In this document: one piece after another, positions 10,001-26,440 of the stretch | How the letters are laid out: each line of letters begins with the position of its first letter | How positions within the stretch are numbered: position 1 is the stretch's first letter | Assembly: GCA_011800805.1 (NCBI GenBank) | Contig: MPNW01000313.1 | Location: 14,853-55,459, forward strand | Reading direction: 5' to 3' | From: Hirudo medicinalis | Lineage: Eukaryota; Annelida; Clitellata; Hirudinida; Hirudinidae | DNA length: 40,607 nucleotides | Translations under genes and position numbers: made by a program | Notes under the pieces: model-generated | What the model was told of the DNA's origin: nothing | The model's database searches: none | Seen by the model: the letters and a program-made list of their open reading frames with translations, nothing else

Positions 10001-12425
10001 GCATTTTATTAATATTTTATTCGTTTATTTATTTACATCCTCATCATTTGGGTGAGTAAAACACTTTTCAGTTGTGTTCAATTGTCGTGTGTTCATTTGT
10101 CATGGAACCATTTTTAAGTAACTCCATTTTACTTAAGGCCTTTAAATTAATAATACTTACTAATCGTCACTACTTGTTCTCGTACTTGGGTCCCAAGTTT
10201 AGCCTCCATTATCTTGACTGACAACAGCAGGAATTTGTCGTGAATTATTCATGAGGCTTAAACAAGTTTATGAGTGGTGATATAGTGCAGTAACCATTTC
10301 AAGCCAAAACCATATCGAAAGACCTTGAACCTCGGGCGAAATCTTATACAAACAATGAAGGAGTCCTGAGAAGACGAGCCTTTCACATAATTCATTACCA
10401 GTTAATTTTGTTTTTCATCACAAGAATGAATAATGGGAATCAAAGAAAGAATAACAATTTATCTAACATTTAACATTAATTGATTTAGTTTTGGCTTGCA
10501 ATTTTAACAACTTAATGTCATTTAATTAGAGACCGACCAAATGTGATTTTTTCGGCCGAAACCGAAAGATATATAACCCAGCACAAGCTTTAAAAACTAT
10601 GTCTTGAAACAATGATGCAATAAAAATTCAACATTAGCAATATTTTATTAATTAGCAAGTAATCCGTATTCCAGGAATAATCAGGTTAGTAATTGATTTC
10701 AAACAAACGAATGTTGTGGTTCAGAAACAAATGTTTCTCCGCATCATGGCGTAGTAACTTAGACTGTGAGAAACAAAGAAGCAGTAAGGGCATTTTTACT
10801 CTTATGATCAAAGATTTGTCCTGCAGAAGTCTGGCCTTTTATTGAATGTTGATACTTAACATCCCCTGCGATTCCGTGTTGTTCCTTTTGAAAGTCTATG
10901 AGCCCGTCATTCGAAACCCGTAGCAGATTAAAGTGCAATCAACGCTAAAGTAAAAAATCGTTCTATCTCACGACAGTACAACTAGTCCGGATGCAATAAT
11001 AAATAACTGGGGGGGGGGCGCTTTAGGCCGGACTGGAATACTAGCTAGGCCGGAGTTTGCCGACCCTTGTTGTGTAAATTATATTGTCTTACAAATATAA
11101 CAATATAAACTTAGTTATAAAAACATAACATTAATTAATTTTTGATTTTCGGTTTTGGTTGAAACAGAAACTACGTCGAAAATGATCATACGGCGCCAAA
11201 ACCGAAGCCGAACTTCGGTGGGTCTCTACATTTAATAGAAGAGTAAATTCTATGTCTCAGAGTCTGTAGGTATCAACGTAAATTTTATGATTTATACACG
11301 TTTCAGTTACATTACTTAGGCTGAACAGACATTGGTCATCTAATTAGATTAGAATAATAGTAATATAATAGTACTTTTTCAATAGTTAAATAATGTTAGA
11401 AAAATATTCTAGCTATAAATAATAATGATAATAATGATAACGATAATGATATTGACAGTGACAGTGACAACGACAACAACAATAATAATAATATTTAAAT
11501 AATATCAGAAAAATATTCAACCGAATAAAAAAATTTTCAGTAAATAACATTTCATAATCCATAAGCTTTTATAAATGTTTTGATTAAGCACGACTTATTT
11601 ATACTTATCTGAGTATATGGGAATGTCCTTGTAAATCGAGAAATTTTCCAATGGAAAACACAACTTATAAAGCCTATTTCGGGATCAAGGGTTCTGAACA
11701 ATTCCAAATATTTTTTTAAAAACTAAACTCAGATGACTGGGAAGTAAACATTTAAGATTACGACGGCAAGGTCAAGTGGCTATTAGTGGAACGAACACCC
11801 ATTTCTTCAAAGCTTGGTTTTATAGGAAAATAAATTTGCCAAAAGAAAATAAACACTAATATTTCAAATTGAGCGTTCTCAACGAATACAGATGTAAGAT
11901 ATATAATACATGCATGTATATATGCAAGGTAATATTTTAAGAGTTCAAAAAAAGAGAGAAGTTAAACAAGTCGAGATTGGTAGCAAAATAACGACAGAGT
12001 TCTACCACCTAAGATGTACACACAACATTCAAAATACAGAATAAAAGAGCAATTTCTAAAAATTGTAAAAGATTAATTGCAAACCTACTCTGACTGACTC
12101 GAAAAATGGTCATAGTCGTCGCGAGTTCATTTTCGCTCTGATCTGCTGCATGTTGAGTTTCCATCTGAACCCTGTCTATGATCATCTGAAGATGGGGCAG
12201 GTTGGGCATTCTGATGCCGGTCACATTTGGTGGTGAAGTCATCCGAAGTTTTCGTAGAATTTCGTTCTTGATGCTTTCTAATCTGTGGCTGCGTTTGAGA
12301 GTCCGAGAACCACAAGCAGGACACGACTGCGAGTTGTTGCTGGAAGTGGATGGACCTGAAGACCTCCTCCAGGTTGCAGAGGTGGCGGTGAAGATGATGA
12401 CGAAGATGATGACTCGTATATACAT
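7043..12425 (-). CDS. Myostatin/GDF11-like TGF-beta ligand, four coding exons
   Basis: Secreted growth-factor precursor of the GDF8/GDF11 subfamily. Exons, minus strand: 12425-12089, 7928-7561, 7487-7290, 7243-7043 (367 aa). An equally in-frame alternative for the last intron is 7487-7295 and 7254-7043 (369 aa). Human myostatin has 375. Residues 1-17 are a signal peptide. The prodomain has [20 protein letters not shown] and ends with IEI-like [20 protein letters not shown] furin-type site RRRKR falls near residue 253. The mature part shows [41 protein letters not shown] and the C-terminal NNCSCF. It has eight of the nine expected cysteines: the Cys that normally follows CSG-E is absent with either splice choice. 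Intron 1 (4.2 kb) is full of repeats. The assignment is secure; the last intron (40 or 46 nt) is not. Confidence 0.92.
8985..9110 (+). repeat. Two tandem 63-nt units with coding-like composition
   Basis: Units at 8985-9047 and 9048-9110 both begin TCATCACTT..AAATCCA.TGCCTTC.ACATCT and then drift apart. The period of 63 nt equals 21 codons. The frame reads [11 protein letters not shown] then [11 protein letters not shown], a Ser/Pro-rich repeat. It lies in intron 1 of the GDF8/11 gene and is probably the remnant of a transposon-encoded protein. I cannot name the family. Confidence 0.5.
9471..9605. repeat. Recent tandem duplication, units of 64 and 71 nt
   Basis: The block starting TAGAGCACCCCGCGCTGCCC and ending AACTGCATAG occurs at 9471-9534 and again at 9535-9605. 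The second unit has a 7-nt difference in an A/T-rich section. The near identity indicates a recent local duplication. It lies in the long intron of the GDF8/11 gene. Confidence 0.9.
9964..10095. repeat. Fold-back repeat with perfect 19-nt arms
   Basis: TGAACACACGACAATTGAA at 9964-9982 is the exact reverse complement of 10077-10095. Related imperfect copies of the motif (GGACAATTG, GACTATTGAACAC) occur just to the left, from 9910 on. Arrays of such motifs are typical of the ends of non-autonomous fold-back or Helitron-like elements. The outer limits are not clear. Confidence 0.6.
10527..11228. mobile_element. Non-autonomous hAT element, 702 bp, with perfect 8-bp target duplication
   Basis: The left end TAGAGACCGACC and the right end (reverse complement TAGAGACCCACC) differ at one position. 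The 8 bp outside both ends are identical, CATTTAAT at 10519-10526 and 11229-11236, as expected for a hAT insertion. Subterminal parts repeat an accession of CGAAACCGAAA/TTTCGGTTTTGG motifs. No transposase is inside. Near 10990-11070 a further hAT-like terminus is visible (inverted GGGTCGGCAAACTCCGGCC), so a second element may be nested in it. It lies in intron 1 of the GDF8/11 gene. Confidence 0.85.
11419..11500. repeat. Imperfect trinucleotide/hexanucleotide tract
   Basis: A run of AAT/GAT triplets changes into GACAGT/GACAAC units and back to AAT. It is simple-sequence DNA in the intron, with no sign of function. Confidence 0.7.
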
Positions 12426-12500
12426 TATGCTGCTAACTCGATTCTAATTATGCTTCATCAAATCCTTATTCAGAAGTTGCGGTGAATTCTCCCGTTGTGG

Positions 12501-12508
12501 TTTTTATG
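12501..12508 (-). promoter_or_regulatory. TATA-like box of the GDF8/11-like gene
   Basis: On the minus strand CATAAAAA lies about 76-83 nt before the start codon at 12425, in an otherwise mixed-composition stretch. Transcription would start about 25-30 nt further on, leaving a short 5' UTR. Inferred from sequence only. Confidence 0.4.
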
Positions 12509-13372
12509 CCCCATTTATTGAGCGCTGGAATTTGAACCTCGTGTGCAAAGCGTGGCCTAAATACGATGTTTCTCTCTAAACATCGGAATTATGCACAAAA
12601 ATAATTAAACAAAATATTTCGCAGCCTGCGAAATAATAAACGCTGTGCATTCTCCTCGCTCGTACTAAGTAAAGTGATTCTTGAAGCATCCATCCAGGGT
12701 CTGAATAGAATTGTGAAAAATTGCAAAACGCGCTCCTAAACACATAAATCTTAGTCGACAGTCATACAATAATGCCTTCATTTGCAAGCTAATGGTCCAG
12801 AATGTTTGGAAACGCGGATAACTGTACATAATTGATTTGCATCTGTGACAAAAATGTCTTCGATTAGACCATCAATTACATAATTTATCTGAAAAATGAT
12901 TTAACCTCATGTTAAATTTCAAACGCTTAACTTTAACAAGCCACAGAAAAAGTCGGGATTATTGGAGCAATATTTAAGGTAAATATTTAGAATGAATGAA
13001 AATTTAGAATGAAAAAACATAAAAAGTACTGCCACTTTTCTGTAATTTATTAATTCATTCGTTTCCATGAGTCTATTCGAAAGATTCGCATTCGAATCTC
13101 GCACAAACTCGAGTGAGTGAATGAATGAGACTCCGGCTTAACAAAGACATTCCATCGATCGACGAAGGTGCTTTTGTCTCAGAGATAATGATAACGGTTG
13201 AAAATCAATGACTCACGTCACCATAAATCTTATGAAGTCCATGGTGCATGAACTATGCTTAAACTCGGAGTTCCAAGCACAGGAATAGTCTGTCAGTGGC
13301 TCAATTGCATCCATAAAAGCTTCATAAGTGCAGTGTTCGAGTGTTCGGGTAACCAAGTCGTTTAAAGATATC
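12509..13372. other. Upstream region of the GDF8/11-like gene, no gene seen
   Basis: No coding similarity was found on either strand. It presumably contains control sequence of the divergent-side gene at 12425. A short GAGTGAGTGAATGAATGAG tract is at about 13110. Confidence 0.4.
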
Positions 13373-13496
13373 CTTGAACACATTAGCAGATTTAGGGGGA
13401 GGGGGTGCATGGCCCCTGATTTTTAAAATATAAGATAAAAAATCTATTTAAATTTAAAAAATTTAACATCAAGTTAAAGATGTTGGGCGAGCAATC

Positions 13497-13719
13497 TCAA
13501 ATTTTGTAGATTATGTATTGATATACTATATATTGGGCAGACAATGATTTATATTCAAATTTTAGAATGATTCTAATCATTTCAGCTACATGACCATCCA
13601 CAACAGCTGGCAATGAAAAGTTTTTCGACTCTCGAAAGTTTAAAAACTTCGGTCTAATGATGCTAGCTGACAGACCGAATGTACTAAACCTTACTTACAT
13701 ACATTAAGATATTGAAATA
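13497..13719 (+). pseudogene. hAT transposase C-terminal fragment (copy B)
   Basis: Nucleotide-level similarity to 640-845 is obvious, for example TGGGCAGACAATGATTTATA and GACCATCCACAACAGCT in both. The dimerisation motif is degraded (family ASNERGFS, here AGNEKFF). The frame is broken, and the sequence stops abruptly at the TA dinucleotide where the Tc1/mariner end begins. Confidence 0.85.
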
Positions 13720-14985
13720 CAGTGGTCGTCATATCTTTAAGAGCGCCACATTTTTCCCATAACTTTCTTAAGTATGAATTTTGTAACCTCAAATATGATT
13801 ATGTAATTTCAATATCATTATGAAACCTTATAATAAAGTTAAAAACGAATTTATTACATGTTTTAACAGGAAATAGAATTGATGTATCAATTTGATCGTC
13901 ATATCTTTAAGATCGGTTTCATGTATTTGCATAATTAATATCAATGCCGTTAAACTCTCATACCTCATGAAAGAGGATAAACAGCTGGAATGGGCAAAAC
14001 ATGGTTGAATATGGGGACTTTACGGAAGTCAGTAATTATTCTAGACGAANNNNNNNNNNNNNNNNNNNNNNNNNNNNNNNNNNNNNNNNNNNNNNNNNNN
14101 NNNNNNNNNNNNNNNNNNNNNNNNNNNNNNNNNNNNNNNNNNNNNNNNNNNNNNNNNNNNNNNNNNNNNNNNNNNNNNNNNNNNNNNNNNNNNNNNNNNN
14201 NNNNNNNNNNNNNNNNNNNNNNNNNNNNNNNNNNNNNNNNNNNNNNNNNNNNNNNNNNNNNNNNNNNNNNNNNNNNNNNNNNNNNNNNNNNNNNNNNNNN
14301 NNNNNNNNNNNNNNNNNNNNNNNNNNNNNNNNNNNNNNNNNNNNNNNNNNNNNNNNNNNNNNNNNNNNNNNNNNNNNNNNNNNNNNNNNNNNNNNNNNNN
14401 NNNNNNNNNNNNNNNNNNNNNNNNNNNNNNNNNNNNNNNNNNNNNNNNNNNNNNNNNNNNNNNNNNNNNNNNNNNNNNNNNNNNNNNNNNNNNNNNNNNN
14501 NNNNNNNNNNNNNNNNNNNNNNNNNNNNNNNNNNNNNNNNNNNNNNNNNNNNNNNNNNNNNNNNNNNNNNNNNNNNNNNNNNNNNNNNNNNNNNNNNNNN
14601 NNNNNNNNNNNNNNNNNNNNNNNNNNNNNNNNNNNNNNNNNNNNNNNNNNNNNNNNNNNNNNNATAATTAATATCAATGCCGTTAAACTCTCATACCTCA
14701 TGAAAGAGGATAAACAGCTGGAATGGGCAAAACATGGTTGAATATGGGGACTTTACGGAAGTCAGTAATTATTCTAGACGAAACAAAGTTTAACATCCAC
14801 GATCTGATGGGCACAACTATTATTGGCATGATTTAGAGATGGAGTAAGAGGTTTATTACAGTAGAAAATTCGGAGAGTTTCCGTGATGGTATGGAGAGGA
14901 TTTTCATGCGGTCAGACAGAATTATCTTTTCTGAGAGGAAAACAGCTGAGAAGAAAATTTGAATATAAAAGACCTGAAACCATTT
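13720..14985 (+). mobile_element. Tc1/mariner element fragment nested in hAT copy B
   Basis: Directly after a TA, the sequence CAGTGGTCGTCATATC starts, a Tc1-like terminus. The core of it, TCGTCATATCTTTAAG, occurs again at about 13896-13912. The coding part on both sides of the gap reads, in shifting frames, LEWAKTWLNMGT, then VIILDETKFNIHD and NYYWHDL. These correspond to Tc1-type transposase DETKFN (second catalytic Asp region) and the YYWHDLR segment. Stops and frame changes show it is dead. The right end is not resolved; the limit of about 14985 is where hAT 3' sequence resumes. Confidence 0.7.
14050..14663. other. Assembly gap (614 N) with duplicated flanks
   Basis: The 119 nt before the gap (13931-14049) are identical to the 119 nt after it (14664-14782). 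The most economical reading is two overlapping contig ends that were not merged, so the gap may be empty. Long frames reported across the N run have no meaning. Confidence 0.9.
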
Positions 14986-15399
14986 CATAATTAAATTTTT
15001 AAGATTCAATAAAACAATAAGCAAAATGGCTATAAAATATCCGCCGGCTTATATATGCATCAGCAAGCGGTTTGGGGATTGACCCCTTGGGGTCTAGGTT
15101 CCAGAGTGCGCCCCCCTGCCTAAGTGTTCTAGATCCGCCCCTGCTTGAACATAATAATCTCCATTCTTATTCAATATGAGCATTGAATAAGTCATATCGA
15201 GCACCTCTGCCACAAAGACTAAACGAAATTTGCAGTAAAATTCTTCCGCCATTACCGATTTCGCTTCTGTAGGTGCATTTTTAAAGGTATAAGAAATGCT
15301 TTTTAACTCCAGCCTCTACAAATTTTGCGTAATACAAATTACCTTTCTTAGCTTCAGAGGAAATAAACGAAACACAACTACAAAATAACCACTTGTCAC

Positions 15400-15850
15400 A
15401 ATTTTACTGATCCAGACGTACAATCTATCCGCAACCTTGGGATCTGGCTAGACTCAGACTGTTCCATGACCACTCACATCAACTAAAACAACTAGTTCCT
15501 GCTACGCATCTCTCAGGGAAATTCGTAGCATCGCTGCTCCACTATCATTTGATGTGCGGAAGCTTCTCATTACATCTTTTATCCTACCAAAGATTGATTA
15601 CGGCAATTCAACTCTGGTCGGTCTACCTGCCTACCGCCTCAAGCAACTTCAGCGTGTCATCAACGCAGGTGCCAAAATCATAAACAACAAAAGAAAACAT
15701 GACCACGTCATTTCTCTTCTCCATGATCTCTACTAGCTACGCATTTGCCAGATAATTGACTACAAAATCTTTTCACTCGTTTTCAAGTCCCTTCTGGGCT
15801 CAGATCATCGCTTTAGACGAATTAAAATAAAAGCAATGTGCCCTCGAATG
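15400..15850 (+). pseudogene. LINE reverse transcriptase C-terminal fragment
   Basis: The plus strand reads VQSIRNLGIWLDSDCSMTTHI near 15415, then (after a frame change) RKLLITSFILPKIDYGNSTL, GLPAYRLKQLQRVINAGAKI, DHVISLLHDLY, a stop, and LRICQIIDYKIFSLVFKSLL. This order matches the end of CR1/jockey-like reverse transcriptases (NLGVWLD, SRLDYCNSLL, KLQRVQNAAARLI, LHWLPVRQRIDYKI). Frame breaks and a stop make it a pseudogene; neither end is defined. Confidence 0.85.
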
Positions 15851-16898
15851 TCATATTCAGATTTAAACAACGGAAAAATAAAAATATAAATAACTTAACG
15901 TTTTTAAAAAGTAAGTAAGATGAAAAAAAATTACAACTATGTTAATATTAACTTCAAATAAATTATTATAACAAAATTTAGTGCTTTTTGGCGAGCACTG
16001 CTCAAGGGGGCAGCGGATGGTCCTCAACGCCTCCCAAATTTGACTTGAACAAAAAGTGCCCCCGTTGGGAACTTGTGCTCTATCTAGTCAGTTCTTGGAC
16101 TCCTGAGAGAGACAAAGTTGTAATCTCACAAAGGCTTTGTGAACGATGCTATTAATAGGGACTTTAAAGATAAGTCTATTATATATGTCAATGAGGACAT
16201 TCTTTAGAGGACAGAAGTCGCGGATATGGAGGATGATTTGTGAGGCAATTGTATAGTTGTTTTGTGAGATTTTGCTCCACATCCTCTCAATGAAAGTTTG
16301 AAACATTTGTCAGGGGCTAGTTGCAATTGCTATTTGTCACTCCATAACACCAACCTGTCACTAGCAATTCGTGAGGAAGAGCTGTGGGAAGATGATGATG
16401 CTGAATAGAGCTTAATTAACAGTTTAAATTTGACAGATAAAGGTAAAGGAAAGGTAAAGGCTAAGTTCCTGGTCACCCATTTTTGGTACATGTCACCCCA
16501 ACAAATCAAATGCAACCCAGTTTCCCTGATGTTCATTTCTAATTAGCGAACTCTAAACTATTTTTTAAAGACCTTCATGGGGAAAATATAAAATTTAAAT
16601 AAGTAAGACCAAATAAGCAAAACTTTAAAGAGAAGGAATCCAACTAAGACACAAAGTTGTATGAAGTAGATGACAAACTTCCAAACAGTGCCAATCATTA
16701 AAAGTGAAATGTTTCAGCTGGAATAACAGTGCTTCACCATGGAATTGATTTTATCAACAGTTAAATCAAACAAGCATTACCCAGAGATCAAACCCCAATG
16801 AACTGAAACCAGTATAAACAACCACAACAAATACATAAAACCAAACAAGTTCAAAATGGTCCCAAGTCAAATAAAAAAATATCCAATGAAAAGTTTGA
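15851..16898. other. Intergenic stretch with unassigned short frames
   Basis: A 72-codon minus-strand frame (16306-16088) and its surroundings look protein-like (hydrophobic periodicity, ERMWSKISQNNYTIASQI). I cannot connect it to any family, and no splice context supports it. It may be transposon-derived. The rest is AT-rich spacer before the end of the GFAT gene. Confidence 0.35.
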
Positions 16899-22766
<5,868 letters not shown>

Positions 22767-23719
22767 TATGAAATTTTTAACTTTAAAAAAGGGACCGAAT
22801 TCTTAAATCTGATGATAACACGGCACGAATACGGAGAGCTACGCTGCCACGTTAAGCGAGACGATGTCGTCTGTATTTATCTGCTCACAAAGCCTACTGC
22901 GGTAAAAACCAAAACGTTTTGCTTTAAGTTTGAACCCACAAATTGAAGTACACCTCGGAGAACATCTCAAACGCTTAAGCATCCTTAACAGCGATTTATC
23001 ATTTCTTAGTTTAACTGGAAGTTCCGCTCCTCTCTAAGTCAGCTGCTTTTTATTCCCATTATTCAAAAGTTCTATGTTTATAAAAATTTCAGGAATATTG
23101 AAAACGAACACCATACCGAAAAATCGCACGACTCCGATGATGCAACAACATGGCATCAATTGGTAGTCGTATTCACGATACATCTACATGACATGGAATA
23201 CATGGTATCAACTACTATGCCTCAATTTTCTTATTCGGTTAAAATCGTATGAGGATATGCAGCAAACACCCGACAAGTTGGCATTATAACCAAACCTCTT
23301 AACTGCTTTCCATTTACATGGTTAGTAAATTCGGTTCGGGTCTCTTCAAAGAAGCTGCAGTGCTCAAAGATGAAGGATTTGTAATAGACCTTGATAAGGG
23401 ACTTGAACGCACATAATTACAAATTGTATTCAAACACATCCGCCTATTTAGTCCTCGCCATGTTTGGTGCGCAATAAAGCATGCAGCTTTGATTCGAGAA
23501 AAATAAGTCACGTAGCCAGATATGATCAAGCAACAATAAGCAGCTCAATAAACGAGGAAGTACGACTGTGATAAGCGACTCAACTAACTTTATAAAAATT
23601 GGTATTTTTACTCTTTATAGAACCTTAGTTCAAGGAAACCACATAGTTGATAACAATAATTGATTTAGATTGATTTCTTGGCAACAGAGATATTTATACT
23701 AAACTAAATGTTCAGCAAT
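22767..23719. other. Intergenic region between GFAT and PSMG1
   Basis: It contains the upstream sequence of GFAT and the 3' flank of PSMG1. Plus-strand frames here overlap the first GFAT exons or lack any family signal. I see no repeat. Confidence 0.45.
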
Positions 23720-24994
23720 TTATAGGTACAAATGGCTGGAAAGCTCTAGCTCATTCATTTTCATGTGGTATATCTTCTCATTATTTCCTTCCTGAAGTAA
23801 GAACTTTTTTTTAAGTATTGTGATAAAAGCTATGGTAAAAAAAAGTGAAATGTCACCTGAATAATGTACTCTAAGCCCAATTTCTTCAAAGTATCCAAAA
23901 TAAAAAAATATGGGCAAGGGTCTGTGCTATAAATTATGTGTAAAAGACATAGGGTGCCCGTTATTTCTGCTTGAGACAAGACTTCAAATGAAAATAATTA
24001 ATTGAAAGAATATAGGGATATAAGAATTTTATTGAAAGTGAATGCAATCTCACATTGAGCTGCCAAGCCCTCAATCAGACATGGCCGATCAAGATATGTC
24101 GTGTGAGACCTTTGTGAAGATTTCCCCGAACAGAGAGTTTTGATGAATGTTTCAGGCAAATCATGACAACTTCCTCTATAGCTGCTGATGCTCTGAAGCA
24201 GCAAAATATTGACTTCTGATGATCCATCACACAAGTTCTCTAGGATCTGAAGGACATGTATTAAAATTATAATCATGTTTTTTGACGGTGGTTGGAGCAG
24301 TGACGGGCAAAAGCCAACTAACAGGCAATGACTTTTGTCAGTTCTACTTAGATTTCTAGGATCATGAGGTAGGGTTAGGGTTAGGTGCCTATGAGTGGGC
24401 TTTTGCCTGTCACTCGAAATAATAGCCATGACTTACCACACTGGACAAGGAAAAAACCCATTCAGGTGAGATTTTATCAATGCAGACAAAGTATAAAAGC
24501 TCTCCTCCAATGTCATGTGCAAAAACATGGATCTCCTTTGGTGATGAAGTATCACATCTTATTGCTGCCACAGTTTTTGTTTTTTGTAAAATACAAGATT
24601 TGCTGAGACCTGAACAAATCACATAAGTTAGAAATTTACACAATTACCACTGTTAATCATACGTGTACAAAAGTGCACAATGAAATTAACCTGAAAAAGC
24701 AGAACCCAGAAATACAAACAGCTTTGAGCAATATCGTTTGGTTACCTCAGGTGTCCATTCAAATATGAAGTTACAGCTGCAATTGAAAAGTATATTTGCT
24801 TTAAATAACATTATTTGCATACAACCATTAAGCATACAATTTTTCCTTTTGATGTCAGGCAAATTTTAAAAATATGTTTTAAAAAGTGGTAAAACAAAAT
24901 TCTACCTTTCACTCTCAAAATCATCAAGTGATTCCTCTTCGACGTCAAGAGCTCGACTTTGAACATCAGAAGCATAAATATTTCTCAGATCCAT
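23720..24994 (-). CDS. PSMG1: Proteasome assembly chaperone 1, six coding exons
   Basis: With PSMG2 this protein forms the chaperone that builds the alpha ring of the 20S proteasome. Exons, minus strand: 24994-24906, 24776-24691, 24609-24437, 24246-24054, 23981-23857, 23791-23720. The total is 738 nt, 245 aa (human 288), with all phases consistent. Alignable segments from memory of the family: an acidic N-terminus (DVEEESLDDFES), KRYCSKLFVFLGSAFSG against EKYPCSKFIIAIG, SSYRGSCHDLPETFIKTL, then LIEGLAAQFLSQAEITGTL, and the C-terminal tail HMKMNELELSSHLYL matching TTNEIQSNIYT. The family is fast evolving, so the tail and spacing carry much of the evidence. Intron 3 holds a small MITE. The start Met is the first in the exon, with stops upstream. 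Confidence 0.85.
24298..24415. mobile_element. Small MITE in PSMG1 intron 3
   Basis: CAGTGACGGGCAAAAGCC at 24298-24315 and, inverted, GGCTTTTGCCTGTCACT at the right end near 24398-24414 form terminal repeats with one mismatch over about 16 bases. No clear 8-bp target duplication is left. The element is about 118 bp and has no coding potential. The intron splice sites are outside it. Confidence 0.65.
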
Positions 24995-26033
24995 ATCTTT
25001 TTTTAGAGGCAATCCGATTTAAAACAAGCAACTAATTAAACACTAAGTTATCCACAAACACTACAAATAAGTTATACTTCGATTGAAATTAATATCTGAA
25101 GACGAAAACCTTTTATTCTTTTAAATTTAAAATCTTAAAATTACAAAAACCACCTTCTTGAAAATTTCAATAATTTTCAACGACGAGCACCCAGCGCCAC
25201 ACTCAATACTCAAAAACCATTGCTTTGTTTACATTGCTGGTCATAGATATTAAAATTAGTATTTCAGCTGTTCAAAATTATTTAATAAATTCTTTGTTAG
25301 ATATCAAGAAATGTCTCAACGTGATCTGAAGTTATTATTCAATCTTATCATCGTCATCTACTATTCACACTGGGTTTATGACATCACAGCCCCTATTCTA
25401 ACAATGAACTAATTTCAATTATTATATCCGCAGCATCACAAAGTATCATTCTCTGAGAGTCAAGAAACATTCTGTAGTGAAGAGAAGGGGTAAAAGTGAT
25501 GCGCACGTTTAATAAATCTAGATTTTTTTATCGTTAGAAGACATTTACTCGCCTCCAGCCCAGTTTATGGTACTATACCATAATGTTGTCATATATTATA
25601 TTGTCATATTGAATTGTAATAATTCCTAAGTCCTAGCAAACAATGTAAGTGAATTTAAAAATAAATTACCTGCTTCGTAAATACCACGAAACCGAAGCAT
25701 GGTTGTAATCTCAATTGTCCCAGCAGAACAAAGAAAATCGTGGCATGATTTTACAATATTTCATTTCTTTCATAAGATACATCTAGAGACCATGGAAGAT
25801 CACCGTAATGATATATTGCAATTCCACGCTAATTAAGTAGAGCGACTATAAACTTACTTTTCTCTGACAACCATTCATCAGCAGGCAATGTTCTACATTG
25901 TAAGCTTTGTGCATTGAGCCAACATTTCAAGGCGACATGAATTAAAACAAGATCGGGATACTGAGTCAGGGCTTTATAACTATTTTAACATTATTTCAGG
26001 TGGGTTCGACCGTGTAATTCCTTTGATGTGTGC
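24995..26033. other. Upstream region of PSMG1, no gene seen
   Basis: AT-rich spacer; no frame with family similarity and no clear repeat structure. Confidence 0.45.
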
Positions 26034-26440
26034 CTAATAGTTTACGTTATTATAGATGGGTTCTGGAAAGAGACTTAATGATATTGAAAAATTACAAATA
26101 AAGGCCTTTAAAGACATGAATTTGTAAATTTTAGAGATTTCTAGGAGGGTTAATCGCTCTAGAAAGGTCATATCCTTCCACTTTTTAAATCCCTTGTCAG
26201 CAAACGTAACGTTCTCACTGGTTTCACCAGGTCGCACAATATTGGCACTAAAACCTCGACAAGTGAAAAAAAGTCATCTTGTCTTACCGAGCATTCCAGC
26301 ATTGGTGATAAACGTGCCAAATTGAAATCTAACTCTTCAATGTACTCACTTCGAAAAGTCCAGGGGAGGCAGCAGAAACTCAGGTGGGCAGGGGAGGCAT
26401 TGGGCAGCGAATAAATAGGGAAATTTATGAGACGATCCAT
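26034..26440 (-). pseudogene. Transposase-like fragment, possibly hAT
   Basis: Two overlapping minus-strand frames look protein-like. The first contains FADKGFKKWKDMTFLERL, similar in arrangement to the GFxxWKxAxERLxxHE segment near the N-terminus of DUF4371-type hAT transposases. The second has EYIEELDFNLARLSPMLEC. The bases 26316-26332 and the following section recur at 32092, so it belongs to a repeat family. The assignment to hAT is weak. Confidence 0.4.

Larger units (their letters stand above)
13381..15143 (+). mobile_element. hAT copy B with perfect 8-bp target duplication, interrupted
   Basis: The left end CATTAGCAGATTTAG matches the family terminus CAGGGGCGGATCTAG at 10 of 15 positions. 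The right end CTAGATCCGCCCCTG is the same as in copy A. The flanking 8 bp are identical: CTTGAACA at 13373-13380 and 15144-15151. Inside, 13497-13719 parallels 640-845 of copy A (the transposase C-terminus, now with frameshifts), and about 14990-15143 parallels the 3' end. Between them lie a Tc1/mariner fragment and an assembly gap. The gap flanks are duplicated, so the true length may be nearer 1.0 kb. Confidence 0.88.

Noticed and set aside
12202..12447. 81-codon plus-strand frame
   Set aside because: Antisense shadow of the first GDF8/11 exon.
13990..14741. Frames of more than 220 codons on both strands across 14050-14663
   Set aside because: They consist almost wholly of undetermined bases in the assembly gap.
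24370..24384. GGGTTAGGGTTAGG, telomere-like
   Set aside because: Only two units, inside a small MITE in a PSMG1 intron; no telomeric array.
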